Below are positions 9,758-22,227 of a stretch of DNA of 64,000 nucleotides, one piece after another (within the stretch, counting starts at the first letter, position 1; each line of letters starts with the position of its first letter). A program made the position numbers and the translations under genes. The notes beneath the pieces are model-generated. The model saw nothing but the letters and a program-made list of their open reading frames with translations. It was not told where the DNA came from and searched no databases. The DNA is from Rotaria sp. Silwood1 (taxonomy: Eukaryota; Rotifera; Eurotatoria; Philodinida; Philodinidae): NCBI GenBank assembly GCA_905250075.1, contig CAJNOP010000055.1, positions 480,820 through 544,819 of the forward strand. Direction: 5' to 3'.

Positions 9758-12700
9758 CTATTTTCTCATGAGCAACTACGCCTAGGGTGATCGACTGCAA
9801 ATTTAAGAATAGAACAAAACTATACTAGACATGGACTGTTTTTTTTTCTGTTCTACGAAGGTTCTTTTTGCGTAAGTACAAGTAGAGAAAGAAAAAAGAA
9901 GATTGAAGACTATCTATTGATTATCCTTCTGATTCATCTAAAACCGATTCGTATCACGCAAAAAGTCATTTAACATAATAGACAATGTCTACTTATCAAA
10001 CTAAATTATAACATTTCTTTCCGAAGTTGAATCATTTTTATTTGAATTGGATATATTTTTATCGTGAAAAAATTTTGATGCACATTATCTAGCAAGAAAT
10101 AAATTAAAAATATCCAACAAGAATACTGAAAAAGAAACGCGACTGATCGTCAACAAGTTTGCAATAGAAGAAAAACGACATTTGCAAAAAAAATACTTTC
10201 ATCTTAATATTTGAAATATTCACTCACACTTATACAACACAAATCATGGTCACCGTAGACAACGGTTATCGATCCATGTGCTTATACATTTTTGAATTAT
10301 AATTGCTGGTTAGATTGATATTAATTAGAGCAATAGTTGATCAAAATATTTATTAAATATTAAGAAGTGTGGATGTGGCTAGGTGTGAATTTGAGTCAAC
10401 AGCACTACCATACTCGCCACGAAATAGTTAAGAAATGGTCGATAGAAGTATAGATTTTGTAGGCCACATTTTTTCTGGAGACCCATATATATCGAATATT
10501 TGGTGTTTAAGACACATTTCTTTATGTCATTCATTGTTTTCGAATGATGACTACAAATGTTATCTTCACTGATACTCCTACAGTATATGTTCAATGAGTA
10601 GCAATAAAATTTGTTCATGTTACAAATTTAATGGTTGAAATAGAGTTTCCGAATTAATTCATCTCCTGTATAATTATCTGTCCATTCATGAAACATGATT
10701 TACTAGTAAACAATAATTAAGGTTCAAATTTTTGTTTTTGTACTAAATTTCGTTCCTTGGATACTTCATATTGGGACAATTAAGTTTAGTGATTTCATTA
10801 TGACTTCGTCTATTTCTAGAACTTCTAGAACTTCGTCTCATATAAATGAAAACATTATCCACGACAAGATATCATATACCTTCTCAGTTCTTCTATGTTC
10901 TGCCTGAGAACAGCTTGGACGTCCTTTCTCAATTGCTACAAATAACAAGTGCTTAGCTGAATCTGACATGCAGAGAATGATTCATCTTCATCATAATAAC
11001 AATCCTTGAATTTCTCACCAACACGATGATATGAAACGCATTTTTAAGATTCTATACAAAGAAAATGAGAAGAACTTGCACATAACATTTTATTAACCGT
11101 AATTAAATGCTAACGATAGATGTATAAGAAGATCTGCTTGATTATATAAAAATATTACATCTCAACTATCTTCTATATAAGCGCCAGACGCAGAATAGAT
11201 GTGTTCAAACACAGTTAGAATATTTTTTCAACGACATTCGGATGCATTTCATATTTAAACTTTGTTTCCATGCCAAGAGCAAAAATTATTAAACTTCATT
11301 TGAACACAGCTCTAACTAGAAATTTTGAAATGTGTTGACATGTATTTCGATCCAAAAAATATCTACATATGCTCTATCGAACAACAGAGTGTAGCAATAT
11401 ATGAGTAAGTTAATTTTTTCCATTGAAACTATTCTAGGCTATCAAATAGGGCATTTCTATGCATCGAAACATACAAAGTTAGGTGTAACATCATTTTTAA
11501 ATTTGTTAATGAATCAATTATCAGACCTAGAATAATGCCAAGTTACATAAAATTCGTCATCATAAGAGCAAATTAGAAAGCAGAGCAAGGTAATGCATCG
11601 AAGAAAAAAAAGATGTCGACGATGCACATATTAACCAGGAGTATATAGATTTGAATCATATAGAATATTATTTATTCTTTTTTTTTTGCATTGAAACAAT
11701 ACATAGAAAAATTTAATTATTTTTATCTAAAGAAATAGAAAAAATAAGTAAAATAACATATGGCAGTATTATCTTATGCACTATTTTATTTTCTGAAGAA
11801 CATAAATAACTCTAATGTGGGTATTATGTATTGCTTTGATTGTTGTTAAATTTATCAATTCATGACAGCAAATCATATTTTATAAAACTTATTGATAGTT
11901 AGTGATTTTTTTATGTCGGCACTCAAATTTCAACCTGTGATTCCCTACTGATATTTTTTTTTCTATTAACAGTTATCTCAATTTTCCCCTACTACTTTTC
12001 ATACGATTATTAAACTACTTAGTGTGTTTTAATTATTACAATGATGATCTAGAATCGGTTGTAAGATGTTATTTACATGTATAGCAACAAATCTTAAATT
12101 ATGATTCATTGGGTGAAAGTCATTTTCAATTCGTAGAAAAGTCGATAAATAACGATGAAACAGTCTTTCTATCATCTTATGTATATTTACCACATTAGTA
12201 ATCCTAGTCATACATTAGCTATTTCAAATTCATTGTCGAAACCGATTTTGATGTCCAATTGCTAATTAAATATTTGCATCAGTATCGAATAAAACATTTG
12301 CTATTTGACTCTTTTAAATAATTCTTAACTTAATACTAAACTAAAAATATTCTATTCTTTAGTTAGGCTCTTATTCATTTGTTGTTAAACAATTAAGTTT
12401 ATTTTTGAAAAATTTTCAATTTGAAAAAAAAAAAATGAATAGAACTCTAAGATAGATTTGGACATAATTTTAATGAAAGCAAAATTAATTCAAAATTATT
12501 ACAGTTGTCAATCAGGACATAAGAATCCATCTCAAGATGATTTTTCAAGAACTCTAACCAAATGAGCCCACTAGACTCGTTTTTTTGATTTTCAATCATA
12601 CTGAATCCATAATAGGATGAAAGTGCATAATTACACCGAGATTTTGATAATAATTTTTAGTATGTCACCCACAAGTTACCAATTCTGTGAAAAACAGAAG

Positions 12701-13281
12701 AAAGACTGTTTTCATAGCTGATCTATTTTGTATGGTATTGTTTTCTGCTAAGCCGTTGATACAGATTTCATGAATGGGTACTTAAAGAAATAAAAGAAAG
12801 ACAAGGTTGAATTTGTATTTTTGAACTTTTCGCGCATAATCGAATATTAGTTTAAATTTATTCATAGAAATTCGTTTCAATATTATTTTCTAAGACATTC
12901 TAAAACAATATTCTAATATTATTATTACTATGTACCAGTAAATTTTATCGTTTTTTTGATAGTTCAAAACCATGACCGACATTATATGCATACATGACTA
13001 TTGTTGTTCGGGGTGTGGTAGAATTTGAATGGGTATATCACCAATCTTAGGACATAATCACTGATCTCTAGTGAAACTTCATGATTGTCTTCCGTTTTTT
13101 ACTCATCAACAATTTTTGACCTCCTTCACTGTTTTCACAATCCTATCACACCTATATCAAGACTAACTACTCACTCATAATTATCTATGGAAAATGAGAG
13201 TGTACGAAGAAGAATCAAAATTAATTAAATTGAATAAAAAAAATTAATATACAAAAAATTCTAATCAAATACAAATTATTT
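9758..13281. other. Gene-poor AT-rich stretch
   Basis: About 3.5 kb without a supportable gene; open frames here are short and lack protein-like composition. A lone GT-rich patch (GTGTGGATGTGGCTAGGTGTG near 10369) resembles one arm of the telomere-like hairpins found later but has no partner arm. Confidence 0.5.
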
Positions 13282-15440
13282 CTATGAAAGTTTGCTTGCT
13301 GGAATTCGATTAACTTGATAAAGTGATTTAATTATTGATTGAAATTGTTTTCGAGCATTTGTTCGTCGTGTTTTCAGTGTTACTGTAAGAAGTCCATTAT
13401 TTTGTGAAAATAATTCAGAATGAAGATGAATATTGCTCAATGTTTGATAAGTTTTAAGTTTATACTCTTCTGATAAACGTTTTAAATCTGATAAAATAAT
13501 TTCTTTTAATTTTGTATTCTTACATAAATCAGCAAATGATGTTTCACTAGCTATTGGTTGAAAATTCTTTCGAACATATTCTTCATCAGGTATCACAATA
13601 GCTACGACAGTTTCTTCAGTAGAAATTCCATCAATAAAAATTTGTGCAACCCAACGAGAACGAATATAAATATCTTCAAGACGTTCTGGTGCTATGTATT
13701 TTCCTTGACTTAGTTTAAATATATGTTTCGTACGATCAATAATACGCAATGCACCACTGTTTGTCCATTCTCCTACATCGCCTGTATGCAACCAGCCGTC
13801 TTTATCAATGACTTCCCTTGTCTTTGCTTCATCACCATAATAGCCTATCAAGAAAAGAAGCACACTGAAAAAATCTATCATACCAACTATTTGATTCGGC
13901 TAACCTTTAAAAACAGTTGGTCCACGGATACAAACTTCACCTTGATTCATCTCACTGCGATAGATTGTGTCGGGTATATCAACTAACTTGATTTCAACTA
14001 CTGGTACAGGCGATCCTATTGTACCATATGACATATCAGTTGGATGAGTACTTGTACCAGCACCTGCTGATTCTGTTTGACCATATCCTTCCATAATTGG
14101 TATATCGAGTGCAATACGAAAAAAATGCATGACATCTGGTGTGATTGGTGCTGCACCTGTTATCATTACTTTTACCTTATTACCAAATAGATTTTTAATT
14201 TTATGAAAAGCAAAATGTGATAGAAACGACGGTTGTTGACGTAATGCTTGTTGAACAAGAAATCGTTTTACTTTACTTTTATTCACTTCAGTCATAACTG
14301 CATCATAAACTTTGTTGAGAACACGAGGTACCACAGAAGCTTGAGATGGTTTTACAATTGATAAGTAATTAGGAAGTTTTTCAGGTTCTGGACAAAATAC
14401 TATTTGTGTACCACGTAATAAACCTTGTAAAAGTATAAATCTTTCATATATATGAGCCATAGGTAAAAATGAACAATGTCGATCAGTTAAAGGTCTTTTA
14501 ATATTAGCTTTGTCTAAACGTATAAGATGACCTTTTGCTGTTGCTAACAAATTTTCATGGGATAACATAGCAATTTTTGGCTCTCCTATAAAAACAAATG
14601 ATTGACATTTACGATTATTCATTTTTGTTTTTAAATTTTACCTGTTGTTCCACTCGTCAAAATAAACGTAGCAATACTATCTGGATCAATTATTGGTCGT
14701 TCACATAAATTATTATTCTTTATTGATTTGAATATTGTTGAAAGCGAGTGAATTTTACTATTCTCGTCATAGTTTGTGTCATCCATGATTATTATCTCCT
14801 TGATCTGATTATTGTTCAATAAATCATCTTGAAATGCTTCAATACGTTTCAAATTATCGACTACAAGTACCTCAGCTTGAGTCCTTTGAAGGACATTTAA
14901 AATAGTTGCAGCATCATAAGTAGTATAAAGACTAACAACAATAAATCCATACTTATAACATGCTTGTTCAGCAAACAAATATTCAGGACGATTGGATGAT
15001 AGAATAGCTACTTTCGATTGCATCGGTGTTAGTTTTGTTTTTGTCCATAAATATGAACCAATGTATCGACATTGTTCCTTAACATTGGAATAAGAAAGCC
15101 ATTGTAATGAATCAATACCATTCGATGATTTTAAAACACCTAAACATGGCCCATCTTTTGAATTAATATATCCTTCATGCAAAGTATCACCAAGTGTTCG
15201 TACGTTAGGATGCATTGTTTTATATAAAGTCCAAATATCATCATTTTTGTGAAGTGAACATCGTCGAACACGTTCTATAGGATTAATTTCGATAGTTTGT
15301 TGTTTTAAATCTATTCCATCATTATACAATCGTCGAATGCGTGTTTTATAAGACAATTTCTTTGCTTGAATTGATAAAACTGATCGATGTGCTAATATAA
15401 CAGGTATTATTCTCGTTTTGAAGAAGAAAGATTGCAACAT
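13282..15440 (-). CDS. ACSL: Long-chain acyl-CoA synthetase (680 aa, three exons)
   Basis: AMP-forming ligase that activates long-chain fatty acids to acyl-CoA, normally at the ER or mitochondrial outer membrane. Exons are 14642-15440, 13905-14585 and 13282-13844; phases are consistent and the length matches ACSL1/5/6-type enzymes. The AMP-binding P-loop TSGTTGEPKIAMLSH spans the first intron (about 260-275). The adenine motif is MEGYGQTESAGAGT. The hinge/signature block is WLHTGDVGEWTNSGALRIID followed by RTKHIFKLSQGKYIAPERLE. The N-terminus carries a short hydrophobic, basic stretch that may act as membrane or mitochondrial targeting. One oddity: the usual Gly after the P-loop Lys (PKG) is Ile here (PKI). 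Confidence 0.95.
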
Positions 15441-17593
15441 GATTATTGCTATTTGATGAAGAATATCTGCAAAAAGAATATAAAATTTTAGTTAGAAATA
15501 ATAGAAGTATTTTTGATAGTATAAATAAAAAGCAAATGTTAAAAAGTCATATACATTCGTTTCAATAATCATAGCAAACATAAAAGCATTCTATGGAGAG
15601 TTATAGCTACTATCAGTTCTGACTTTATTTCATTGTTTTATTTTTTTTTTTCGATGTTTTTTTTTGTGTCATGACGTAGATCTTTACATATAATATATAG
15701 GCCAAATTTACATGAATGATTACGTTGCATAAAAATTGATACATGAAAAAGTTACTGTTAGATTAAGGGGTCATAGTAATATAGAAGAGAGAGAATACAT
15801 TATTTGAAAACTAATGGCCATTTCTTATTACGTAGAGATGCTTTTTTAGAAATGGAATATGACCCCGAAGAAATTAACCTTATATATGCATTAAAGGTGT
15901 GGCAAGTATAGTAGTAAGAAAAAGAAGAATAATGTTGCTATATCTTCATATATATGTCAGTTGATAATAGTATCAGCCCATTGTTATCGCTGCTCTAGAA
16001 AAGTGATTACCAAAGGTAAATGACGTTCGCAACGAGTTGTGCAAGGTGACGTGGTAGAATAGAATAACAAAATTTGACTGAAATATTAGAACATAGCCGA
16101 CGAAACATGTAGGTTCAAAAAAGCTTGAGCTTCACCTGAATTATGTCTCTACAATTTGATGACAGCCGAATTTAGTGTTGTTGGTTACACGACACTTATT
16201 TCAATGCAAACACTGAAATTCTTTACATGTTTATCTATCCATTGAGATGAAAACATTTTGATGGTGATAAAATTGACTATCTATATTGGTATAGTTCTTC
16301 ATAGCATCTTTTATTTTGTTCATGCAGAGTAGTATGTAAAATATATCAAGCATAAAATCATGTGCTTAAAAGGCAAAATGTCTTCTGTCGAGCATCTGTT
16401 TTCTTTTTCATGGCGTTCTCGTTCATTCCGTTTGATTAAATAAAAGCACTGCTGTAATAATTAAGACTTTGACAAAAATATCAACTAAATATAGTCTTTG
16501 AACTAGCTGTAACTCAACTATTGCTTGTTGACACATTTAGAGAAAAACTTGATAGAATAGATCTTGTTAAAATAGTGGCAATGTTCATATTGTCGAAGGA
16601 GAATACACAATCTTGTCTTGAATTGATAGTCTAATATAAATATGAAACAAATGATTCTTATACTTTTTGAAATTTTTGTAGCCTTGTAAAAGTTTTAAAA
16701 CTTTTGAATAACACAAAAACAATGAAATAGTGGAGTGCCTTTCATAAAAAAAACCAGAACTGTCGAGTAGCCTATAAATAACGAACCTCTCAGTATTTTG
16801 AGTATAATTTGTGTCCTATTTCTCGTTACATAGTTACGAGTCCGTTGAAATCGAGTCGATATTGACAACCCTAACATACTACAAAATTCTATTGAAAATG
16901 GTCGCAATCTGCTGCTTTTTCAAATCCTTTGCTAACTGAATTTACGAAGAAAGACATCGGTTAAAATTTCATCTATAAATGTGATATAAAACAAAACTAA
17001 GCTCAAAAGATGGTATTTGTGCTTAGCTACTAGACATTTTGTAGAAGCTGTAGTACTAATCTTTTCAATCAATACTGGACAATAAGTCGTTTCAAAGTTT
17101 ACAGAATGTGCCTATTTTCTTTTAGTTTTAGTACTTCGCTCAATGAAAGCACTTGAGCAAAGTAGCCTTCCAGTTTGAAAAGTTGGTCCGTTTCTGAGTG
17201 TTACATATTTTCCGTGTAATTTATCTTCTCACCAGTCGATAGAAATAATTTTTAGGAAGTTTTCGTTGAGAATTTAGCAGTGCATCTTTCGATAAAACAA
17301 TCAGATCGAAGAGTTGATAAGGGCAACAACTATATTCATAATACTGAGACGTTCATTATCTATAAATCATCCGTTAAAGAGTATAAAACTGTCTTTCATT
17401 TGACTTTCGTTAAGTTTTGTAACAAGGTAATATATAAAAATTTTGCTTAGCATAACAAAAATATTCCACTGAGTCTCACTTAGTTTTGAAATGTCTCGTC
17501 GTCCTTGTATTATACCGTTTTATTCAATGATATTTATTATATATCATCAGTAAAAGAAATTTGTTTTGTTAATGATAATCAATTTAGATTAAC
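15441..17593. other. Intergenic, no gene seen
   Basis: About 2.1 kb upstream of the acyl-CoA synthetase gene. Low-complexity T runs near 15640-15665. No gene or repeat recognised. Confidence 0.5.
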
Positions 17594-17646
17594 CAGAGAT
17601 GAAACCGGTACCGGTCTGAGAAATTTTTATACCGGTTTCATCTCTG
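17594..17646. repeat. Perfect 17-bp inverted repeat with 19-nt loop
   Basis: CAGAGATGAAACCGGTA at 17594-17610 is matched by its exact reverse complement at 17630-17646. Much of the GC here is in the ACCGGT core, which stands out from the AT-rich surroundings. It may be a small fold-back insertion or a relic of one; no coding context. Confidence 0.6.
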
Positions 17647-18580
17647 ACATTAACTATAGTTAATCAAACGAATCCATTTTCATTTATTCATAATGACTTA
17701 TAGAAATCTTATGAATTCTAGAAAACCCAAAAATCTGAGGAATATATAATGTAGATGTACGAAAAATACTGAATATATGACTGTTTTTCATACATAATAA
17801 ATACTATTTCATTCGTTTAAAATTTTAAAATACATTTCATTAAGACAAAAGTGTAGATATGTAGAAAATAAGTCATATTTTAAAATGGGACATAAAATTA
17901 ATTTTGCATTGTGCATACGAAAGATCAAATAAGAATCAATTTTGTTGTAGTCTTCGCAAATTATTAGAATTTCTAATTCTAATGAAAAATATAATCATAT
18001 AATTTCGAAAAAGAAAAAGCTTGAAAACTGAAAATAATTAAATATCAAAGTTAACGAGTCAATACTTGACGTTGCATGTGTTTTTCTCTTTATATGCGAA
18101 ATGAACAGAAAACAGTATGATATATACTTTACGATTATCATTCAGAAGATCTGACAACTGAGCGCATTAAAGCATTACTCGAGTTTTTCTATTTCATATT
18201 TGCTTTTCTCAAATAACTGAGCGTGTAATCTTCTGCTAGTACATTTATGATTTTGTATTTCCTAATAGACATACTTTCATGCTACAATGACGATCTTTTT
18301 TATGTAGTTCAAGAAATTTACTGACTTGTCGACTGTAGAATTGTTAAAAATTTACGAATATTTGTCGTTCATACTTGAAATTTAATCATAATCATCAATT
18401 ATTGATTATCATTTTTCATATTATGCAGAAGATTTTATGATAAAGCCTAAGCTTGAAGTAATGAGTATGTTATGAAAATAGTATAATGAATTTTTTTCTT
18501 ATGTCACTACTTAATCCTTTTCATAGTATACCTACATAGTATTAAAAAAGAGTAAGTATTAGTTTTAGAAGCATCATGCG
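17647..18580. other. Intergenic, no gene seen
   Basis: AT-rich spacer between the 17-bp inverted repeat and the first telomere-like hairpin; nothing recognised. Confidence 0.5.
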
Positions 18581-18640
18581 GTGTGTGTGGGTGTAGGTGT
18601 TGAAACAACATGCACCATCGTCCACATCCACAGTCACACT
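18581..18640. repeat. Telomere-like hairpin 1
   Basis: A GT-rich arm (GTGTGTGTGGGTGTAGGTGT) is followed within about 20 nt by a CA-rich arm (CCACATCCACAGTCACACTT). This is the first of twelve such sites in the window; its arms are partly degenerate. Confidence 0.6.
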
Positions 18641-18966
18641 TGACTCATGGCTTTAATGACTGAAAGAAATTATTTAAAAAGGAAAGAATAGTCTTATTGT
18701 TTCGAGTATGACACACATAAAAAAGATTGATTAACTTACGGTTAGAGAAACATTTTATTTTAGTCCTATTGAATTATGAAAAAATGACATGTAAACTATT
18801 GATTCATGAGTACTGTAAAATGGATCCTATAAAATCTTTTCACTTTTGAGAAATTTCATTACGTGATAAATTTATGGAAAACTGTAAGGTAAAGACGCAT
18901 GCCAATTTGTTTTCAAATTAATATGAAGGAGGCCAGCTTCTTTCTCGGTAGTTTGTACGTGTAAGT
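18641..18966. other. Spacer between hairpins 1 and 2
   Basis: About 325 bp of AT-rich DNA separating the two nearest hairpins; nothing recognised. Confidence 0.5.
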
Positions 18967-19046
18967 ATGGGGTGTGGCTGTAATTGTGAGCATAGGTTAA
19001 GAGAAGAACTACCCAGACACTCATATCCATATCCACACCCACACCG
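18967..19046. repeat. Telomere-like hairpin 2
   Basis: GT-rich arm TATGGGGTGTGGCTG and CA-rich arm ATCCACACCCACACC. The CA-rich arm ends exactly where the dispersed repeat starting at 19047 begins; the second copy of that repeat (33006) has no hairpin at this junction. Confidence 0.65.
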
Positions 19047-19551
19047 TCTAATTCTTGATTATCAATTGATTAATTAAATCTTTCATCTAGTGATGATGAA
19101 GATTGTATTTGTATGGATATCGAAGTATCATTCTTGAATATTTGTATGCCTTCATCATCAATAAGCTACGCATCCTATATTATAAAACTATGAGGTTGTT
19201 GCTAACACATTCTTTTTATCTTTGTCAAATAATAATTAAATTAATCTTGAATTTTTTTTCTTATGATCAATGTTTTTTTCTTCCGAATACCTAATTATAT
19301 TTGTTGGACGTCGATCGTTTTAATGGTCATATTAATCATAATCAAAATGATAAACGTAGTTGTGAAATATATTATCTAGCACCCTAGGATAGTAAAAAAA
19401 TCAGATGCTCATCGAGTTGAGCTTTTTCAACCAGTAGATTTTTATTCATTGTAATATGTAGGTGAAAAAGGATGGCGATAGTTGGAATACGAAATAAATG
19501 GTATATACCTTAGAAAAAGATTCTTCTAGATTCTCAATCTACACAATCGAA
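19047..19551 (+). repeat. Dispersed repeat, copy A
   Basis: Aligns with 33006-33775. Shared blocks include TTGATTATCAAT, TTCATCATCAAT, GCGATAGTTGGA against GCAATAGTTGGA, and ACGAAATAAATGGTATATAC. Overall divergence is moderate, with indels. No reading frame is conserved between the copies, so this is probably an old non-coding repeat. Confidence 0.65.
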
Positions 19552-20232
19552 TTCGCTACAAAAAAAAAAACGATTGATTCAAATAAAATGAATTTATTCA
19601 TTTTTTAATGAATTAATCATAAAAATAAAGTAACTGCTTAAAGCACTAATTAGATGCATTGATCAATAATCAAAACGTGTATAACTATTGATATGAATCG
19701 ATACGATTTAAACTTTAGTTATTATTTCTTCCCAATGATGAATAGTATAATATTCATAGAATAACTTCAATCAATAAGTAACAAATGTTGAAAATACTCA
19801 TCAAATATTAACAATTCATGAGTTTAGTTTAAAGCTAGTAAAATAAAGTGATAAATGTCGTCCAATTTATCAATATGATGCATAAAATTATTGAATGGTG
19901 CAGGAAAATCTTTTAGTTCATTATATGAACTAATCAGTATTGTTCATTTTATTCATCTTTTCTTTCATTATTAGCAATGAAAATACCTGGATTGAGAAAT
20001 AAAAGATAATAAAATAGGCTTTTTATTTAGCACAATGTTGTTCGAGTTATTCGTTCTATTCATAATATTGCTGATTGTTTCATATCATTACATGATCACT
20101 TACATTTATGTGTTTTTTTAATTGAAAATTCGAATAAAATTCCAAGTTCAAGCGAATGTTAAATTAAAAAATAAATGATGAATAATAAAAAGATTTTGTA
20201 CTTTGTTTGTATTTTATAAACGTTTCATTCTA
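19552..20232. other. Intergenic, no gene seen
   Basis: AT-rich spacer between dispersed repeat copy A and the orphan exon-like frame before the piggyBac element; no coding signal accepted. Confidence 0.45.
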
Positions 20233-20313
20233 GTTCTGAAAAAGAGACAGCAAGCATCGATAATCTTGCTCAACAAGAAAATAAAAATCTGTTATTTCTT
20301 GCACCTAGTTCCT
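20233..20313 (+). other. Orphan exon-like frame left of the piggyBac element
   Basis: After a good acceptor (TTTCATTCTAG) a frame reads SEKETASIDNLAQQENKNLL and continues FLAPSS to a stop. A second exon-like frame lies right of the element near 21491-21600 (VERKRRVSIETLVDSLKKIY). The two could be remnants of one gene interrupted by the transposon, but no family is recognised and no complete model can be built. Confidence 0.22.
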
Positions 20314-20374
20314 GAAGAATAGCGAGTTGAAACAGACTTTTTCAATATGAATTGATTTTAACTTTATCAATTAA

Positions 20375-21406
20375 CCCTTTGGTTACCGACGACGCATATA
20401 TGCGTCATGAGCTTTATCATTATCTGGAACAAACGCAATCATTAATAATGTATATTTTTTAGGTTCTCTTCAGCTAAAACTAAGCGCCAGAAAGCTAAAG
20501 CTTGTTATATCATCATTTTATTATGGCATATTTGTTAGCCGTGCTTTAAAAAAGGAGGGTATGGGATGTGGGATCAGTTTAGTGTACACATCGTTATTTT
20601 TTGTTCTCTTTCTTTTAAAGTGTATGAGCGCCACAAGTGCCACAGGTTCCTGTTTTCTTCTTGTCCATGTGGATTATTCTAATGTATTTTCTTTTCTTTT
20701 CTTATCGTTCTTTTCGTCATGCTTTTGATTTTACACTGGTGTATTCCAGAGTATTCTTTTTTTTTCTGAGCCAGATGTATGAAATGATTCTTTTTCTGAG
20801 TAGTTCAGTTTTGCATTTAGTATTTTCTTTAACTCATCCAACATCTCAAGATTATAATTACATATTGAAAAAACTTAAAAAAAAATTGAGACTTACTATA
20901 TTTTTTTGTGAAAATGACAACATGGCGACGTCGTCTTTCAGATCGGGATTCGATGAAATTTCAGAAAACTGCAGATCAGAATCCGATCAAAATGATACAA
21001 CAACATCTCCAACTCCAAAATTCAAACCGGAAGTTATTCGAGGACTAGTGGTAAAGTACGGCTCCAACAGGGCACATATTGGAAAAGCATTGAGTCATCA
21101 TACGTTATGACTGACGACCAGGCATTTCCTCCTCTAATTCTTTTAAATGATAGCAGTCAAACTCCTCGAAGATGTTATGTTTTTGGCAACACTAAACGAA
21201 GTGACAAGAAACACAAAGCGATACACGCTATCAATGTCTCAAATGCGACGTTGGTCTGTGTATTACCGATTATTTCAAAGAATATCATATTTTACAAAAA
21301 GATTTAACGTTATATCCATCAAATTCTGTTAAACCGGATCAGAAAAAAAAGTTACAAAAAATTTTGAAAGAACAGGTTTTTTCTTCTTATGCCGGTAACC
21401 AAAGGG
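20375..21406. mobile_element. Internally deleted piggyBac-type transposon
   Basis: The element is bounded by TTAA at 20371-20374 and 21407-21410, the piggyBac target site. Its terminal inverted repeats read CCCTTTGGTTACCG at the left and CGGTAACCAAAGGG at the right. At 1032 bp it is far too short for a full transposase gene (about 600 residues). It carries only pieces matching the two ends of a piggyBac transposase (see the pseudogene entry). The intact ends could still be recognised by a transposase from another copy. Confidence 0.88.
20922..21400 (+). pseudogene. piggyBac transposase remnant, catalytic core missing
   Basis: An ATG at 20922 opens an acidic, Ser-rich N-terminus (MATSSFRSGFDEISENC), as in many piggyBac transposases. 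After about 62 residues the frame stops at TGA (21108-21110). A second frame continues with SQTPRRCYVFGNTKRSDKK, the start of the C-terminal cysteine-rich domain. One further frame change gives DTRYQCLKCDVGLCITDYF, the diagnostic zinc-binding part of that domain. The DDD catalytic core that should lie between is absent. At least two frameshifts plus a large internal deletion make this non-functional. Confidence 0.8.
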
Positions 21407-21635
21407 TTAATAGTTCAATTATAAATTTTAAAGAAAAGATATGTAAAACGAAAGTTTCTATCGAAAACATAAACTAAACTTCATTCTAATTAGTTGAAAG
21501 AAAAAGACGGGTTAGCATTGAAACACTAGTGGATAGCTTGAAGAAAATCTATGATGAAAAAACAATTGATGTCCAAATTATTTTTCAGCATAAGTGCTTG
21601 TCGCCAAAATCTTGATCTTGATGCTTTAAATGGAA

Positions 21636-21816
21636 ATCTGCATTAGCAAAGCTAAAAATCTAATTCCTATTGTTGCGTTTCTTTAAGTTTAGCTTTCTTA
21701 AGTAAAGGAACAAAATGATTAGCAATGCTTTAGTTTTGTTTTCAATTCGATCTTAAGCATCAAGAGCCATTTGACTGTTATAATATAACAATTTAACACT
21801 GAATATGCTCATTTTG
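21636..21816 (+). repeat. 181-bp direct repeat, copy 1
   Basis: Nearly identical to 24398-24578, with two mismatches in 181 bp by eye. It runs from ATCTGCATTAGCAA to GCTCATTTTG. Its right end coincides with the start of telomere-like hairpin 3. Non-coding. Confidence 0.9.
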
Positions 21817-21880
21817 GGTGAGTGTGGGTGTAGGGATGGTCTTTTTGTGTCCTCTTCAATCACACCCACACCCACACCCT
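21817..21880. repeat. Telomere-like hairpin 3
   Basis: GT-rich arm GAGTGTGGGTGTAGGGATGG and CA-rich arm CACACCCACACCCACACCCT, with a loop of about 25 nt. It starts exactly at the right end of the 181-bp repeat copy 1, where copy 2 has unrelated DNA. Confidence 0.75.
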
Positions 21881-22227
21881 GTATTCATTGATGAAGGGTC
21901 TGCAGGAAACAAAAACTCTACTTTTATTTTCGCATTTGCTTGTTTCTATTTGCCAAATTATTTGCTTGTTTTTCTCTAGGTGTTCAAAATGAATACTACT
22001 CAAAAAAGCATCATTTATGTTTATTTATTGCTTTACTTCTAGAATCAAAAATCACGGATAAAGAACAAAGTAATCTTTCTTTATTTACAATAATTTTTTG
22101 GTTGAAAAACCTTGCAAATGTAGATACAAGAAGAAAATAATCAATGATGTTTTTTGAAAGAATTTGCTAACAATAATTTTAAGTTCCAGTACCGCCGTGA
22201 GTGCTTCCTTTTTGATTTCGAATTAGT
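21881..22227. other. Spacer, no gene seen
   Basis: About 350 bp between hairpin 3 and the 3' end of the His/Asp-rich gene; AT-rich, nothing recognised. Confidence 0.45.
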
